Positions 53,156-61,694 of a DNA stretch of 64,000 nucleotides are shown here, piece by piece. This DNA is from Halorubrum depositum (GTDB lineage: Archaea > Halobacteriota > Halobacteria > Halobacteriales > Haloferacaceae): assembly GCF_007671725.1 (NCBI RefSeq), contig NZ_VCNM01000002.1, positions 310,001 through 374,000 of the forward strand. Reading direction: 5' to 3'. Made by a program: the position numbers and the translations under genes. The stretch's first letter is position 1. Each line of letters starts with the position of its first letter. The notes below the pieces were generated by a model. It was not told the DNA's origin and did not search any database. It saw only the letters and a program-made list of their open reading frames with translations.

Positions 53156-53170
53156 GTGCACCAAGTGCAC
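53156..53170. promoter_or_regulatory. Palindromic operator upstream of the RHH gene
   Basis: gtgcac-caa-gtgcac, 25 bp upstream of the start at 53131, the same site as in the downstream hairpin at 52905-52919 but in the opposite orientation. The spacing is that of a promoter-proximal operator. Confidence 0.6.
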
Positions 53171-53230
53171 GGTAAGCTTATCGGCTTATCGTAATTCAGA
53201 TCAAAATATTATCATAATAGATCTCAGCCG

Positions 53231-54379
53231 CTACTTGCACAGCAAAGTAATCGTCCTGCTGTCTTGCGATTTCTTAACTAAAGACGAATGACCTCTCGCT
53301 AATCCTCGAAAGCCGACAGCTGCGAGGGTCGTACCGCCCATAGAAGATAGATAATCTTCTACGGTTTCTCTCTCGATCTCTCGGCAGGAGAATCCGCCAA
53401 TCATCCCGACGAGCAGCAACTGCATTGCGGTTAATGGTGGAAAGTCTGCCAGCGATGTGGGGTAAGCACCTACTCCAGCACTGATCCCAGCGAAGCGTTT
53501 GGTGAGATCTCTGGACATATCTCTCATCAATTCGTCCCGTTGTTGAGCCTGTATGAACTGGAGCCGTGCGTCAGTCGGCAAAAAATCGCCGATTAGCCAA
53601 GACAGCGTCTCAACATTCCAGTACTCACCCTCCTCTTGCAGATACGCTGGGACGACTCCGATGTGTTCATCAGAATCAAATTTGTAGCCGTGGAGCGGAC
53701 GGTTGTCATCAAAGGCGGTCTTCTCGTCTTCACCGAGGATTCGGGCGACAAAGTCTAAGTTGCTCTTGATGTCTCCTGCCAGAGATTCATGTTCGTCCGG
53801 TGGCCACTCGCCGGGACTGGCATGCATATCTACCTTGTTGAGACAGTAGACAATTGGGGGGAATAGATCTCCAAGTTCGCTCCGGAGGGTTTGAACAGTT
53901 TCAAAGTCCTCTTCACCCGCTCGAACCTGATCAGGAGTCATAACGTGGATTAGAATATCGGGTCGGTATTCCTCCAGATCCTCCTTCATAAACTCGACAG
54001 TATCCGCAGGTACGTCGCCATCCGGTGAAACACTCTCAAATAACCCCCGTGAATCAACAATATCCCAGCTAGCGTAGCGATCTGGGAACTCGACGTGGTA
54101 CATTTCGGACTCGACGGTAGTGGGTTCTACCGTACCGACATCAGCTACCTCTTTGTTAGCAAGAGCGTTGATCAAGGACGACTTCCCTGCGCCGGAACGT
54201 CCGAAGACATAGAGTCTGGGTGGCCGAGAGTCATCGACCAATTCCTCTGTTTCCCTAAGCGCATCTCCAAAAGCGGTATCCATGATAGATTTGTTGAAGT
54301 CCTCGCTGCCGGGAGCCATCTCGATGATTTCATCTAAGTTCTCTCTGAACTCCCTGAACTTCTCAGGATCTAAGGCCAT
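53231..54379 (-). CDS. Dynamin-like/YcjF-type GTPase, C-terminus replaced by mini-element sequence
   Basis: 382 residues: G1 loop GRSGAGKSS (60-68), switch region VEPTTVESEMY, G3 DSRG near 109 and G4 CLNKVD near 173. The C-terminal half contains hydrophobic helices (LTAMQLLLVGMIGGFS) like DUF697. Codons up to GFRGLARG belong to the gene; the last 19 residues (HSSLVKKSQ onward) come from the inserted element, and the real tail continues at 52592-52768. The product would be truncated by about 56 residues, so function is doubtful. Such GTPases are thought to shape or attach to membranes. Confidence 0.82.
   Translation of the reverse strand: MALDPEKFREFRENLDEIIEMAPGSEDFNKSIMDTAFGDALRETEELVDDSRPPRLYVFGRSGAGKSSLINALANKEVADVGTVEPTTVESEMYHVEFPDRYASWDIVDSRGLFESVSPDGDVPADTVEFMKEDLEEYRPDILIHVMTPDQVRAGEEDFETVQTLRSELGDLFPPIVYCLNKVDMHASPGEWPPDEHESLAGDIKSNLDFVARILGEDEKTAFDDNRPLHGYKFDSDEHIGVVPAYLQEEGEYWNVETLSWLIGDFLPTDARLQFIQAQQRDELMRDMSRDLTKRFAGISAGVGAYPTSLADFPPLTAMQLLLVGMIGGFSCREIERETVEDYLSSMGGTTLAAVGFRGLARGHSSLVKKSQDSRTITLLCK
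53291..53299. repeat. Target-site duplication, right copy
   Basis: acctctcgc, the second copy of the 9-bp duplication that borders the mini-element. Confidence 0.85.
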
Positions 54380-54458
54380 GATATGTTCCTGATAGCCGAC
54401 CCATATGAATTTGAGTACTGATAGAGGTGGCTACAAAGCGAATCAAATCCTCCTTCAA

Positions 54459-55475
54459 TCAGGAAGAGTCGAAGTATTGCCTTCGTTGTTTCATTTTTTG
54501 AATTTCTGTCCGCTCATCGTAGTGTTGTTCAATAACCTCTTCCGATGAGTTAACCCTGTCAGAAACGGCTCGTGGCGGAGTATCGTTTTGTAGCCACGAT
54601 GTAATTGCCCCCCGACGGACTGCGTGCGGGGAACGAGAGGACGGACATTGGTATGGTTTGTCGTAGTTATTTGCTTCACAAGTTTCGGGGTCTCGTCCGT
54701 GGGGGCAATCGGCCCCAATGCTGCAAGGTTGCGTGTAGATATACGTCCATTTCCGCAACGTAGTCGTATGCGGTCGCCCGTGTGCTGTTGCTATAAGCGG
54801 GGCTCGCCCGGAGTCGTCGGTTACGTTGTGGCGTTGGTCTTCGATATAGTCGTTCAGCACCGCACAGGTCTCGGATGATAGAGATATGTAGCGTTCACCA
54901 GCTTGTTTGTTCTTCAGCCCGGTTCCGGTTTCGGGACGGTGGCGAGGGTGTATGTACTGGCCCTCTGAATCGTAGTCGTCGACATCTAGTGCGTGGATTG
55001 CTCCAACCCGCATTCCCGTCCGCCACATCAGTATCAGGGTTACGTGCTTGTTGGTGGCGTAATCGTATTTATCGACATATGAGAGAATTTTCTCTGCTAC
55101 TTCTTTGTCCAGCATCTCGTCCTTGCTGTTTTCTTCTTTGGTAATGTTTGGAGAGAGGACGGATTCTGAGAGGTCTTCGGTAACTGCGTCTATCCGTTCG
55201 CAGAATCGAATGAAGACTCTGAGCGTGTCCATCTGGGTCTTGAGGGTTACTTTGTTGATGTCTTCTCCACGCCAGAGTTTGTAGCGGTGAAGGTCCCGAC
55301 CTGTTAGGTCGTTCAGGTTCTGGATTCCTTCGGAGTCGCACCATTCGATGAAGTGTGAGAGTCGGGAGTCGTGGCTATAGACTGTCCATTCGGTGCATTC
55401 TCTACCTTTTTCTTGTAGGTACATTTGCACCGCTGTCTGGGGTTCGATGTTTTCAAGTTCTTTGGTGGTTGACAT
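54459..55475 (-). CDS. Tyrosine recombinase (integrase) of the integrated element
   Basis: A 338-residue tyrosine recombinase. The SAM-like core-binding domain spans about 10-95. The catalytic residues are R156 (WRTGMRVGAIHALD), the H284xxR287 box (SPHAVRRGA), and the nucleophile Y319 (VIEQHYDER). An insertion with four cysteines (CSIGADCPHGRDPETC near 251-266, and C277) may bind zinc. It lies about 100 bp from the right attachment site, oriented so that its stop faces the element's interior, and should catalyse both integration at and excision from the tRNA-Arg gene. Confidence 0.93.
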   Translation of the reverse strand: MSTTKELENIEPQTAVQMYLQEKGRECTEWTVYSHDSRLSHFIEWCDSEGIQNLNDLTGRDLHRYKLWRGEDINKVTLKTQMDTLRVFIRFCERIDAVTEDLSESVLSPNITKEENSKDEMLDKEVAEKILSYVDKYDYATNKHVTLILMWRTGMRVGAIHALDVDDYDSEGQYIHPRHRPETGTGLKNKQAGERYISLSSETCAVLNDYIEDQRHNVTDDSGRAPLIATAHGRPHTTTLRKWTYIYTQPCSIGADCPHGRDPETCEANNYDKPYQCPSSRSPHAVRRGAITSWLQNDTPPRAVSDRVNSSEEVIEQHYDERTEIQKMKQRRQYFDSS

Positions 55476-55577
55476 TTTTGGGTTCCTCTGTCAACCGATA
55501 CCCTGAGCGTTACCCGTGGCGCTTGGTCCCTTTGGGTGGTTTTGGCTTTCGACCTTTCCGTGCGGTCGGGTTCGTTC

Positions 55578-55596
55578 CAAATCCTGCAGCGCCCAT
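55578..55596. repeat. Right attachment site (attR)
   Basis: The 19-bp caaatcctgcagcgcccat repeats the tRNA-Arg 3' end (24953-24971) exactly. It marks the boundary to the right backbone. Confidence 0.9.
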
Positions 55597-55824
55597 TAAT
55601 TGCTGGACGGATAATCGTCGGACAGAGCGACGGTTACCGTCAATCGAACGGGTTTGCCGCTCCGATCGATGCTCAAACGCCAGCTAAGGGAGCGCAGAAC
55701 AGGCAGTACCGAGTTCGGCAGCGGGGATCGTGACGAAATTTTTATACCATTCTCACAAGTCGTTCGTTTCCTCGTCTGGAATTGGCACAACCGTTATCTG
55801 TCGAGAAGACGAACCGGATCCCGC

Positions 55825-55950
55825 ATGCGAACCTCGTCAATCGTCATCGCAGTGGGCGTGGTTGTGTTCGCTCTCCCGCTTCCGGGAACCTTCATCGTCG
55901 GCGGGATCCTCATGCTCGCGGGAATCGTCGCCCGCCTGCTCGGCGCGTGA
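55825..55950 (+). CDS. Small conserved membrane protein, 41 aa
   Basis: MRTSSIVIAVGVVVFALPLP then GTFIVGGILMLAGIVARLLG: two short hydrophobic helices with a 'LPLPGTF' turn. This pattern recurs in haloarchaeal genomes among small hypothetical membrane proteins. The longer open frame upstream (from 55654) has unlike composition, so I start at 55825. Confidence 0.6.
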   Translation: MRTSSIVIAVGVVVFALPLPGTFIVGGILMLAGIVARLLGA

Positions 55951-56161
55951 GAGCCCGCGAGTGAATCGAACTCCGAGCGCCCCGCTCGCTTCCCTCTCCG
56001 CGTCGGCTCTCTGCGAGGGTCCGTGACTCGCGGAGTCGCTCGTCGCAGGCGAGTCCGCGTGTCAGTTCACGTTCCGTGAGCGTCGTCTCCGAGTCGCCGG
56101 TACCCGTTGGGATCCAAGACGGACAGAGTGCGAGGAACCCGTTCCGACGGACGGGTGCAGC

Positions 56162-56365
56162 TCAGTATCCGCCTCCGTCGTCGAAACACCGGCCGCACTT
56201 TGTGACGGTCGTGACGAGATCTCCGGTGGCTACCTGGCGAAGGTGATCGTCTGCGACGTTGTACGTGACACCACAAGGAGTTTCAATTTTCGACGTGCCG
56301 GTCGCCTGTTTGTGCACCGTGTTCGTTACTTCGTTCAGAACACGCACCATGTGATCAATACTCAT
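56162..56365 (-). CDS. Small zinc-binding haloarchaeal protein, 67 aa
   Basis: MSIDHMVRVLNEVTNTVHKQ precedes TPCGVTYNVADDHLRQV and a final TKCGRCFDDGGGY. The last nine residues and the C(x)n CxxC arrangement are recurrent in short haloarchaeal proteins of unknown function, and a zinc ribbon is probable. Confidence 0.65.
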   Translation of the reverse strand: MSIDHMVRVLNEVTNTVHKQATGTSKIETPCGVTYNVADDHLRQVATGDLVTTVTKCGRCFDDGGGY

Positions 56366-57488
56366 GCAAAGCCGATAACTTGATGACTTGGTGAATCAGG
56401 GCTCATAACGGCATCAGACTGAGTGTGCCGACTCTACGCCCGGCGTTCAGTACGGGCCTGCAGTTCCCGGGACGGTGCGGGCGATCCCGGAATGCCCCCC
56501 GACGAATCCGGTGCAACCGAACCGTACGAGGAGCTCGTCCCTCGTGAACTCCTGAATCGAGCGCTCAACGACCTGCGGGCGACCGGCGCCACGAGGGCGT
56601 GGTCGGCGCCGGCGGGGCACGTCCCGACGAGCGGCCCACGCCGCCGACCGATTCGTCCCGAGGAACGGGGCGCCTCCGACGTACCGCACCCGTCGTTCGA
56701 CACCGGTTTTGTGTCTCGTGAGACAGCGCCGTCCCTATCAACGACGGCCGATGTGCGATGACGGGAGCCAAAATTGACGGATTAAAATACTATCTCGATT
56801 TATTATGATTTTGGTTCTTTTTAGGTACAGCCCGCCGTTCACGTCTGGAAGCTCGAGACCGCTCCACGGTCGGAAACTGACTGGAAGGTGACATCGTTGC
56901 TGTCGACGAGACCGCGGCTCGTCTCGACGAGCGGAGGTCTCGGTCCCGCGCCGCCGTCGACCCCGAACCGAACGAGTTGCCACAAGCGGTTTAAATCGGC
57001 TGCGAAAAGCAATGTAACGGTCGGTTATCCGCGACGCTGCGTCACGAACACGACACGCCTGGCGCGACCGCACCCGTCGATAGTGCGATACCGGTCGTCG
57101 ATACCGCGGTGCCACATCAGCGATACTCTGGAGATCGAGTTATCGGTTCGGCATACGAACGACGCGGAACTCGGCAGGCGACACAATATATCTCATTCAA
57201 TATAATAATAAGAAACTATCAGTTATCAGTAATTATTATACCGCGGGAACAGAAACCGCCGACGAGCGATTCTGGTCTGTCGCTTTCGCATGGACGGTTC
57301 GTCCGAACGGTACTCCGGAACCGGTTCGCGAATCTATCCAACCGTGGCGCGTCGGTTCGGACACGTCGTCGAGTGGCGGTCGACGCTCCGCCTCCGTGGC
57401 CGCCGAACGGAACCGCGTGTACAGCAGTTCAACGGAAATCAGTACATGACTCCGTATTTTCATAAGTCATTCCAACGTGTCGGCGGCC
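56366..57488. other. 1.1-kb stretch without a convincing gene
   Basis: Long open frames exist here (for example 56423-56761 on the plus strand and its mirror) but their proteins are arginine/alanine-rich, start inconsistently and match no family I know. AT-rich patches occur at about 56770-56820 and 57185-57240. It may hold promoters or decayed sequence. Confidence 0.4.
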
Positions 57489-58670
57489 ATGAACGTGTCT
57501 CGGCTGGTCGTCGCGTCGCTCGTCGTCGTGTTGCTCGTGGGTTTCACGGCCGCTCCCGTGGCCGCGCAGGACGGCGGCGAAGAGGCGGAGTCGGGTGAGG
57601 GAGGTATCGAGGGACAGATCGAGGGGTTCATCGAAGGGCTCGGGCTGGCGGGCGCCGTGGTCGTTCTCCTCGTCGGTGCCGTCATTCTGACCGTCTGCGT
57701 CGAGAAGCTGATAAGCTATCTCACGAGGGCGGCGCTGGGGTTGCGAGTGTCGCTGTTCACCCTCGCTATCGTCTTCACCGGGATCGAGTTCGACGACACC
57801 GTCCTCGCGCTCGTGTTGTCCGCAGGCGACCTGGAGGGGGCCGCGCTCGGGACGGCGCTCGGCACCGGGTTGGCGATCATCGGCGTCACGCTGGCGCTCG
57901 CCGCGATCATCAGGCCGTTCCCGGTCGACCTCCCGACGGACTACGTCGTGCTCTTCGCGTTGGGGCCGGTGATCCTGGTCCCGTTCGCGCTGGCGGGGAC
58001 CCTGACGACCGTCCACGGGCTGGTGCTTCTCGGGTTCTTCCTCCTGGCGTTCGGGTACATCATCCTCCGCGAGCGCCAGCGCGACACGCCGGTGTTTCGC
58101 AACACCGAGCTCGGCGAGTCGCTCCGGGCCGACGGCGGGGTCGCCGCGCCCCAGTCCCTCTCTGAGATCCCGGAGGACCGGCTCATCGGCGGTCGCTCCG
58201 CGTCCGGGTGGCCCTGGATGGTGCTTTCCGTCCTCGCGCTGGCCGGGATCGTGTTCGCGTCGATGCTGCTCGAGGGGGGTTCGGAGGTCGTCATGGAGGG
58301 GTTCGGCCTCGAACAGACCGTCTTCGGCGCCACCGTGCTGACGGCGATCCTGACGTTCGAGGACGTCATGCTGACGATCGAGCCGGTGCGGCGGGGCGTC
58401 CCAGAGATCGGCGTGGGGAACGTCATCGGGAGCGTTCTCTTCTCGGTGACCGGCAACGTCGGCGTCATCATGCTGCTCAGCGACCTCGAGATCTCCCGGT
58501 CGGTGTTGACGTTCCACCTCCCGTCGGTGATCCTCGTCACGACGCTGGCGGCGTACTTCCTCTACTCGGGGGAGCTCAAGCGCTGGCACGGCTTCCTCCT
58601 CGGCGGGCTCTACGCCGTCTACTGGGTGGTCGCGATCCTCGTCTTCGGTGGCGTTCCGATCGGCGGTTGA
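57489..58670 (+). CDS. CaCA-family cation/calcium exchanger-like membrane protein
   Basis: 393 residues with a signal or first helix (LVVASLVVVLLVGFTAAPVA) followed by about ten hydrophobic helices in two halves. Each half contains an exchanger-type acidic helix: AIVFTGIEFDDTVLALVLSA near residue 93 and TAILTFEDVMLTIEPVRRG near 285, with the paired GTALGTGLAIIGVTLALAAI and IGVGNVIGSVLFSVTGNVGV. This is the alpha-repeat pattern of sodium/calcium exchangers, though the usual GNxxGSNxxN is only partly kept, so the ion is uncertain. An Asp/Glu/Gly-rich external loop follows the first helix. Confidence 0.82.
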   Translation: MNVSRLVVASLVVVLLVGFTAAPVAAQDGGEEAESGEGGIEGQIEGFIEGLGLAGAVVVLLVGAVILTVCVEKLISYLTRAALGLRVSLFTLAIVFTGIEFDDTVLALVLSAGDLEGAALGTALGTGLAIIGVTLALAAIIRPFPVDLPTDYVVLFALGPVILVPFALAGTLTTVHGLVLLGFFLLAFGYIILRERQRDTPVFRNTELGESLRADGGVAAPQSLSEIPEDRLIGGRSASGWPWMVLSVLALAGIVFASMLLEGGSEVVMEGFGLEQTVFGATVLTAILTFEDVMLTIEPVRRGVPEIGVGNVIGSVLFSVTGNVGVIMLLSDLEISRSVLTFHLPSVILVTTLAAYFLYSGELKRWHGFLLGGLYAVYWVVAILVFGGVPIGG

Positions 58671-58742
58671 TCGGCGCCGGTCCATTCGAGTCGGCGACCC
58701 CACCGACGGGGCGGGCGTCCGGCGGTCGCCGAGGCGAGCATT

Positions 58743-58750
58743 TTTATCTC
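58743..58750 (+). promoter_or_regulatory. TATA box for the regulator/transport operon at 58772
   Basis: tttttatc lies 22-29 bp before the ATG at 58772, fitting a leaderless start for the operon 58772-61652. Confidence 0.55.
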
Positions 58751-58771
58751 GGTTCGACGCATACGTGAACG

Positions 58772-60097
58772 ATGGACACGGTCGAACACTGGGTGCTCGA
58801 CGACGACGACCGCGCGCTCGTCGAGCGGCTCGCGGCGGGGCTCGGCCGCGACGCGGCGCGGGTGCTGGCGTACCTCCTCCTGCGCCGCGACAACGACCGG
58901 ATCGAACGGTCCCGGGCGACGTCGATCGAGATCCGCATCGGGACGGGACTGAGCGGGAAGGCAGTCGACGACGCCGTCTCGAGGCTCGAAACGCGGGACC
59001 TGGTCGAGCGAGCGACCCTCGAATCGTCCGGCGGCGGGCGACCGCCGAACGCGTGGCGGCCCGTCCGAGACCGCCGCGAGACCGTCGATCACGTGTACCG
59101 CACCCACTCTGACGCCCTCCTCGAGCGGGCGGCCGCAGTCGCGGACGTCGATCGGGAGCCGGGAGAGAGATCGGGCCCGCGAGGGAGATCGGGCCCGCGA
59201 GACGGAACGGTAGCGGGCTCGGCGCCCGAGCCCGACCGCGAGATCGCCGTCGCGCTCAACTGGCGCCCCAACGCGCTCCACCTCCCGCTGTACGCCGCCC
59301 TCGACGAGGGGGCGTACGAGCGACGGGGGCTCGACGCGAGACTCACCACCCATCGCGGCTCGCACCGAGCGCTCGAAACCGTTCTCGACGGGGAGGCGGA
59401 CGTCGCTCTCGTCGGCGCCGGGTCCGTCGTCCGGGCGCTGGCCGCGGACCGCCCGGTCGCGCCGCTCGCCGTGCTCCACCAGCGGACCGCGACGGTGCTG
59501 TACGCGATCCGCGACCGCTTCGGCGAGCCGTTCGAGAGCGTGGATCAGCTGCGCGGACGGCGGATCCTCACCACGACGGGTTCCGAGACGTGTCTGCTCG
59601 CGAGGCTGTTCCTCTCGCAGGCCGACCTGCTCCGCGACGTCGACCTCGTCGACGCCGACGGCGAGGAGCGCGACGCGCTGCTCGCGGGCGACGCCGACGT
59701 GGCGACGGGGTCGTTCGCCGATCCGCTCGAACTGGAGGCGGCCGATCGGACGGTCGACGTCCTCTCGATCGGCGACCACTTCCCGATCTACGGGCTCACG
59801 CTCGTCGGCCCGGCGGATCTGTTCGATCGAACCGACGACCGCTGGCGGCGGTTCCTCGCGGGAACGGCGGCGGGCTGGGCGACGGCGCGGACCGGCCCCG
59901 ACCCGGCGGCCGCGGCGGTGGCCGCGGAGACGGACGAGCCCGCGAGCGCCGTGAGCGACCGCTTCGCGCGGGCGGTCGAGTCGTTCGGGACGGGCGACGC
60001 GGTTCGCGACGAGGGATGGGGGTGGCACGGGCCGGCGACGTGGAACCGGCTGGAGGCCGCGCTGGAGCAGGGCGATCTGCTCGGTGAGACCCCGTGA
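58772..60097 (+). CDS. Winged-helix regulator fused to an NMT1/THI5-type substrate-binding domain
   Basis: A 441-residue fusion. Residues about 15-95 form a winged HTH (DRALVERLAAGLGRDAARVL and SGKAVDDAVSRLETRDLVER). A linker rich in Arg/Gly follows, then from about 155 an NMT1/THI5-like periplasmic-binding fold: VALNWRPNALHLPLYAALDE, RGLDARLTTHRGSHRALETV, LTTTGSETCLLARLFLSQAD and DEGWGWHGPATWNRLE. No signal peptide, so it acts in the cytoplasm as a regulator that senses the transported compound, probably a thiamine-pyrimidine-like molecule. It overlaps the ATPase gene by 4 bp. Confidence 0.82.
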   Translation: MDTVEHWVLDDDDRALVERLAAGLGRDAARVLAYLLLRRDNDRIERSRATSIEIRIGTGLSGKAVDDAVSRLETRDLVERATLESSGGGRPPNAWRPVRDRRETVDHVYRTHSDALLERAAAVADVDREPGERSGPRGRSGPRDGTVAGSAPEPDREIAVALNWRPNALHLPLYAALDEGAYERRGLDARLTTHRGSHRALETVLDGEADVALVGAGSVVRALAADRPVAPLAVLHQRTATVLYAIRDRFGEPFESVDQLRGRRILTTTGSETCLLARLFLSQADLLRDVDLVDADGEERDALLAGDADVATGSFADPLELEAADRTVDVLSIGDHFPIYGLTLVGPADLFDRTDDRWRRFLAGTAAGWATARTGPDPAAAAVAAETDEPASAVSDRFARAVESFGTGDAVRDEGWGWHGPATWNRLEAALEQGDLLGETP

Positions 60098-60873
60098 TCG
60101 AGCTCGACGGCGTGACCGTCGCGTTCGACGACGTCCGGGCGGTCGAGGACGTCGATCTGACGGTCGAGGAGGGGGAGTTCCTCACGGTGGTCGGCCCCTC
60201 CGGCTGCGGGAAGACCACGCTGTTGCGGACCGTCGGGGGGCTTCAGGAGCCGACCGCGGGTCGCGTCCGCGTGAACGGGCGGACGACGGACGCGGCGCGA
60301 TCGAACGCGGAGCTCGGGTACGTGTTCCAACAGCACACGCTGCTCCCGTGGAAGTCGGCCGTCGACAACGTCGCGTTCCTCCGGGAGATGGCGGGGAAAC
60401 CGGCCGATAGGGAGGGGGCGAGACGGCTCCTCCGCGAGGTAGGGTTAGAGGGGTTCGAGAGCGCTCGCCCGGCGGCGCTGTCGGGCGGGATGAAACAGCG
60501 GGTCGCCATCGCCCGGGCGATCCACCTCGGGGCGGACCTCCTGCTCATGGACGAGCCGTTCGGCGAGCTCGACGAGATAACGCGGGAGCGGCTGGGCGTC
60601 GAGATCCGCGGGCTCTGGCGGGCCGAGCGGAAGACGGTCGTGTTCGTCACCCACAGCGTCCCGGAGGCCGTCTTCCTGGCCGACCGCTGCGTCGTCATGG
60701 AGAGCGACCCCGGCCGGATCGTCGAGACGTTCGACGTCGACCTCCCGCGGCCGCGGACCGACGAGGCGTACAGCAGCGACGCGTTCCAGGAACAGGTCGC
60801 GGCGGTCCGCAGCGTGTTACACGAGGGGCGCTCGGCGTCGTCGACGGCCGGGACGACGCTCACGGGGCCATGA
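60094..60873 (+). CDS. ABC transporter ATP-binding protein (nitrate/sulfonate/pyrimidine type)
   Basis: A 259-residue SsuB/TauB/ThiZ-like ATPase with Walker A VVGPSGCGKTTLLRT (near 33), Q-loop FQQHTLLPW, signature ALSGGMKQRVAIARAI near 130 and Walker B DLLLMDEPFGELDE near 148, then VFVTHSVPEAVFLADR. It energises uptake of the compound bound by the associated substrate-binding protein. It is coupled to the regulator gene (ATGA-type overlap) and to the permease gene (overlap of 4 bp). Confidence 0.93.
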   Translation: MIELDGVTVAFDDVRAVEDVDLTVEEGEFLTVVGPSGCGKTTLLRTVGGLQEPTAGRVRVNGRTTDAARSNAELGYVFQQHTLLPWKSAVDNVAFLREMAGKPADREGARRLLREVGLEGFESARPAALSGGMKQRVAIARAIHLGADLLLMDEPFGELDEITRERLGVEIRGLWRAERKTVVFVTHSVPEAVFLADRCVVMESDPGRIVETFDVDLPRPRTDEAYSSDAFQEQVAAVRSVLHEGRSASSTAGTTLTGP

Positions 60874-61652
60874 ACGGCCGCGTCCGCGAGTCCGGGTCGC
60901 CGGTGACGGCGGCCGACGTGGCCCTCCCGCTCGGCGGCCTCGCGGCGGCGACCGGCGCGTGGTGGGCCCTCGTCGCCGCGCTGGATATCCCTCCGTACCT
61001 CCTCCCACCCCCGGACGCCGTCGCCGCGGTGATCCTCGGGAACCCGGGGCTGTTCGCCCGGAACGCCGCCGCGACCGCGGAGAAGGTCTCTATCGGCGGT
61101 AGCGTCGGGGTCGCCGCCGGGTTCCTCCTCGCGGTGTCGATCTCCCGGCTCCCGTGGCTCCGGCGCGCGGTGTACCCGTACCTGGTCACCGTGCGGGTGC
61201 TCCCGAAGATTGCGATCGCGCCGCTGCTGCTGATATACGTCGGCACCGGCACGGCGACCGCGGTCGTCTTCATCGGACTCATCGCGTTCTTCCCGATGGT
61301 GTTGAGCACGGCGGCGGGGCTCGATCGCGTCCCGGCCGAACAGCGGGACCTGCTGCGGTCGGTGGACGCAAACCCCTTGAACGCGTTCCTGCGGCTCGAA
61401 CTGCCGTACGCCGTCCCGGACCTGTTCGCCGGGCTCAAGCAGTCGGTGACGCTCGCCGTCATCGGCGCCGTCGTCGCCGAGTGGATCGTCGCCGACAGCG
61501 GGCTCGGGTTCATCGTCCTCCTCGCCTCGGAGAACGTCCAGGTGGACCTCATGCTCGCCGCCCTCGCGGTGCTCGTCGCGCTCGGGCTCGCGCTGTACGG
61601 GCTGATAGTCGTCGCGCAACGGCGCCTCGGCTGGACGCCGACCGCCGACTGA
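60870..61652 (+). CDS. ABC transporter permease (first)
   Basis: A 260-residue inner-membrane subunit of the BPD_transp_1 family with about six hydrophobic helices. The EAA-like loop reads RSVDANPLNAFLRLELPYAV near 165-184. It overlaps the ATPase gene by 4 bp. A second, related permease is encoded convergently at 61695-62525, so the transporter may be a heterodimer. Confidence 0.92.
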   Translation: MNGRVRESGSPVTAADVALPLGGLAAATGAWWALVAALDIPPYLLPPPDAVAAVILGNPGLFARNAAATAEKVSIGGSVGVAAGFLLAVSISRLPWLRRAVYPYLVTVRVLPKIAIAPLLLIYVGTGTATAVVFIGLIAFFPMVLSTAAGLDRVPAEQRDLLRSVDANPLNAFLRLELPYAVPDLFAGLKQSVTLAVIGAVVAEWIVADSGLGFIVLLASENVQVDLMLAALAVLVALGLALYGLIVVAQRRLGWTPTAD

Positions 61653-61694
61653 GCCGGTCGCGGGTCGGCTCCGCTGGAGACGGGGAGGGCGGAC

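Larger units (their letters stand above)
52769..53290. mobile_element. 522-bp mini-element with 19-bp terminal inverted repeats and one RHH gene
   Basis: The ends cattcgtctttagttaaga (52769-52787) and its reverse complement (53272-53290) are exact 19-bp terminal inverted repeats, continued by an aaatcgc match shifted by four bases. Both sides carry the 9-bp duplication acctctcgc. The only gene is a ribbon-helix-helix protein; no transposase is present, so it would need one in trans. The insertion splits a GTPase gene: the codons before the left end and after the right end rejoin in frame if one copy of the duplication and the insert are removed. Confidence 0.85.
24953..55596. mobile_element. 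Integrative element in tRNA-Arg(TCG), about 30.6 kb, defence cargo
   Basis: The segment is bounded by identical 19-bp direct repeats, one in the tRNA 3' end and one beside a tyrosine recombinase gene (54459-55475). The interior is visibly more AT-rich than either flank and lacks housekeeping genes. Cargo: a small overlapping operon with a Tat-exported product, GmrSD-like and TIR proteins, a helicase/methyltransferase/SNF2 locus holding three TBP paralogues, a HEPN-like protein, several unknowns, a nuclease-like protein and an interrupted GTPase. No virion, conjugation or clear replication genes are recognised, so transfer mode is unknown. Confidence 0.9.

Noticed and set aside
24953-55596. 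Complete provirus or conjugative plasmid
   Set aside because: I see no capsid, portal, terminase, VirB4/TraG-like or MobA-like proteins.
56423-56761. 112-aa plus-strand frame in the right gap
   Set aside because: Low-complexity, no recognisable family, mirrored by an equally long frame on the other strand.
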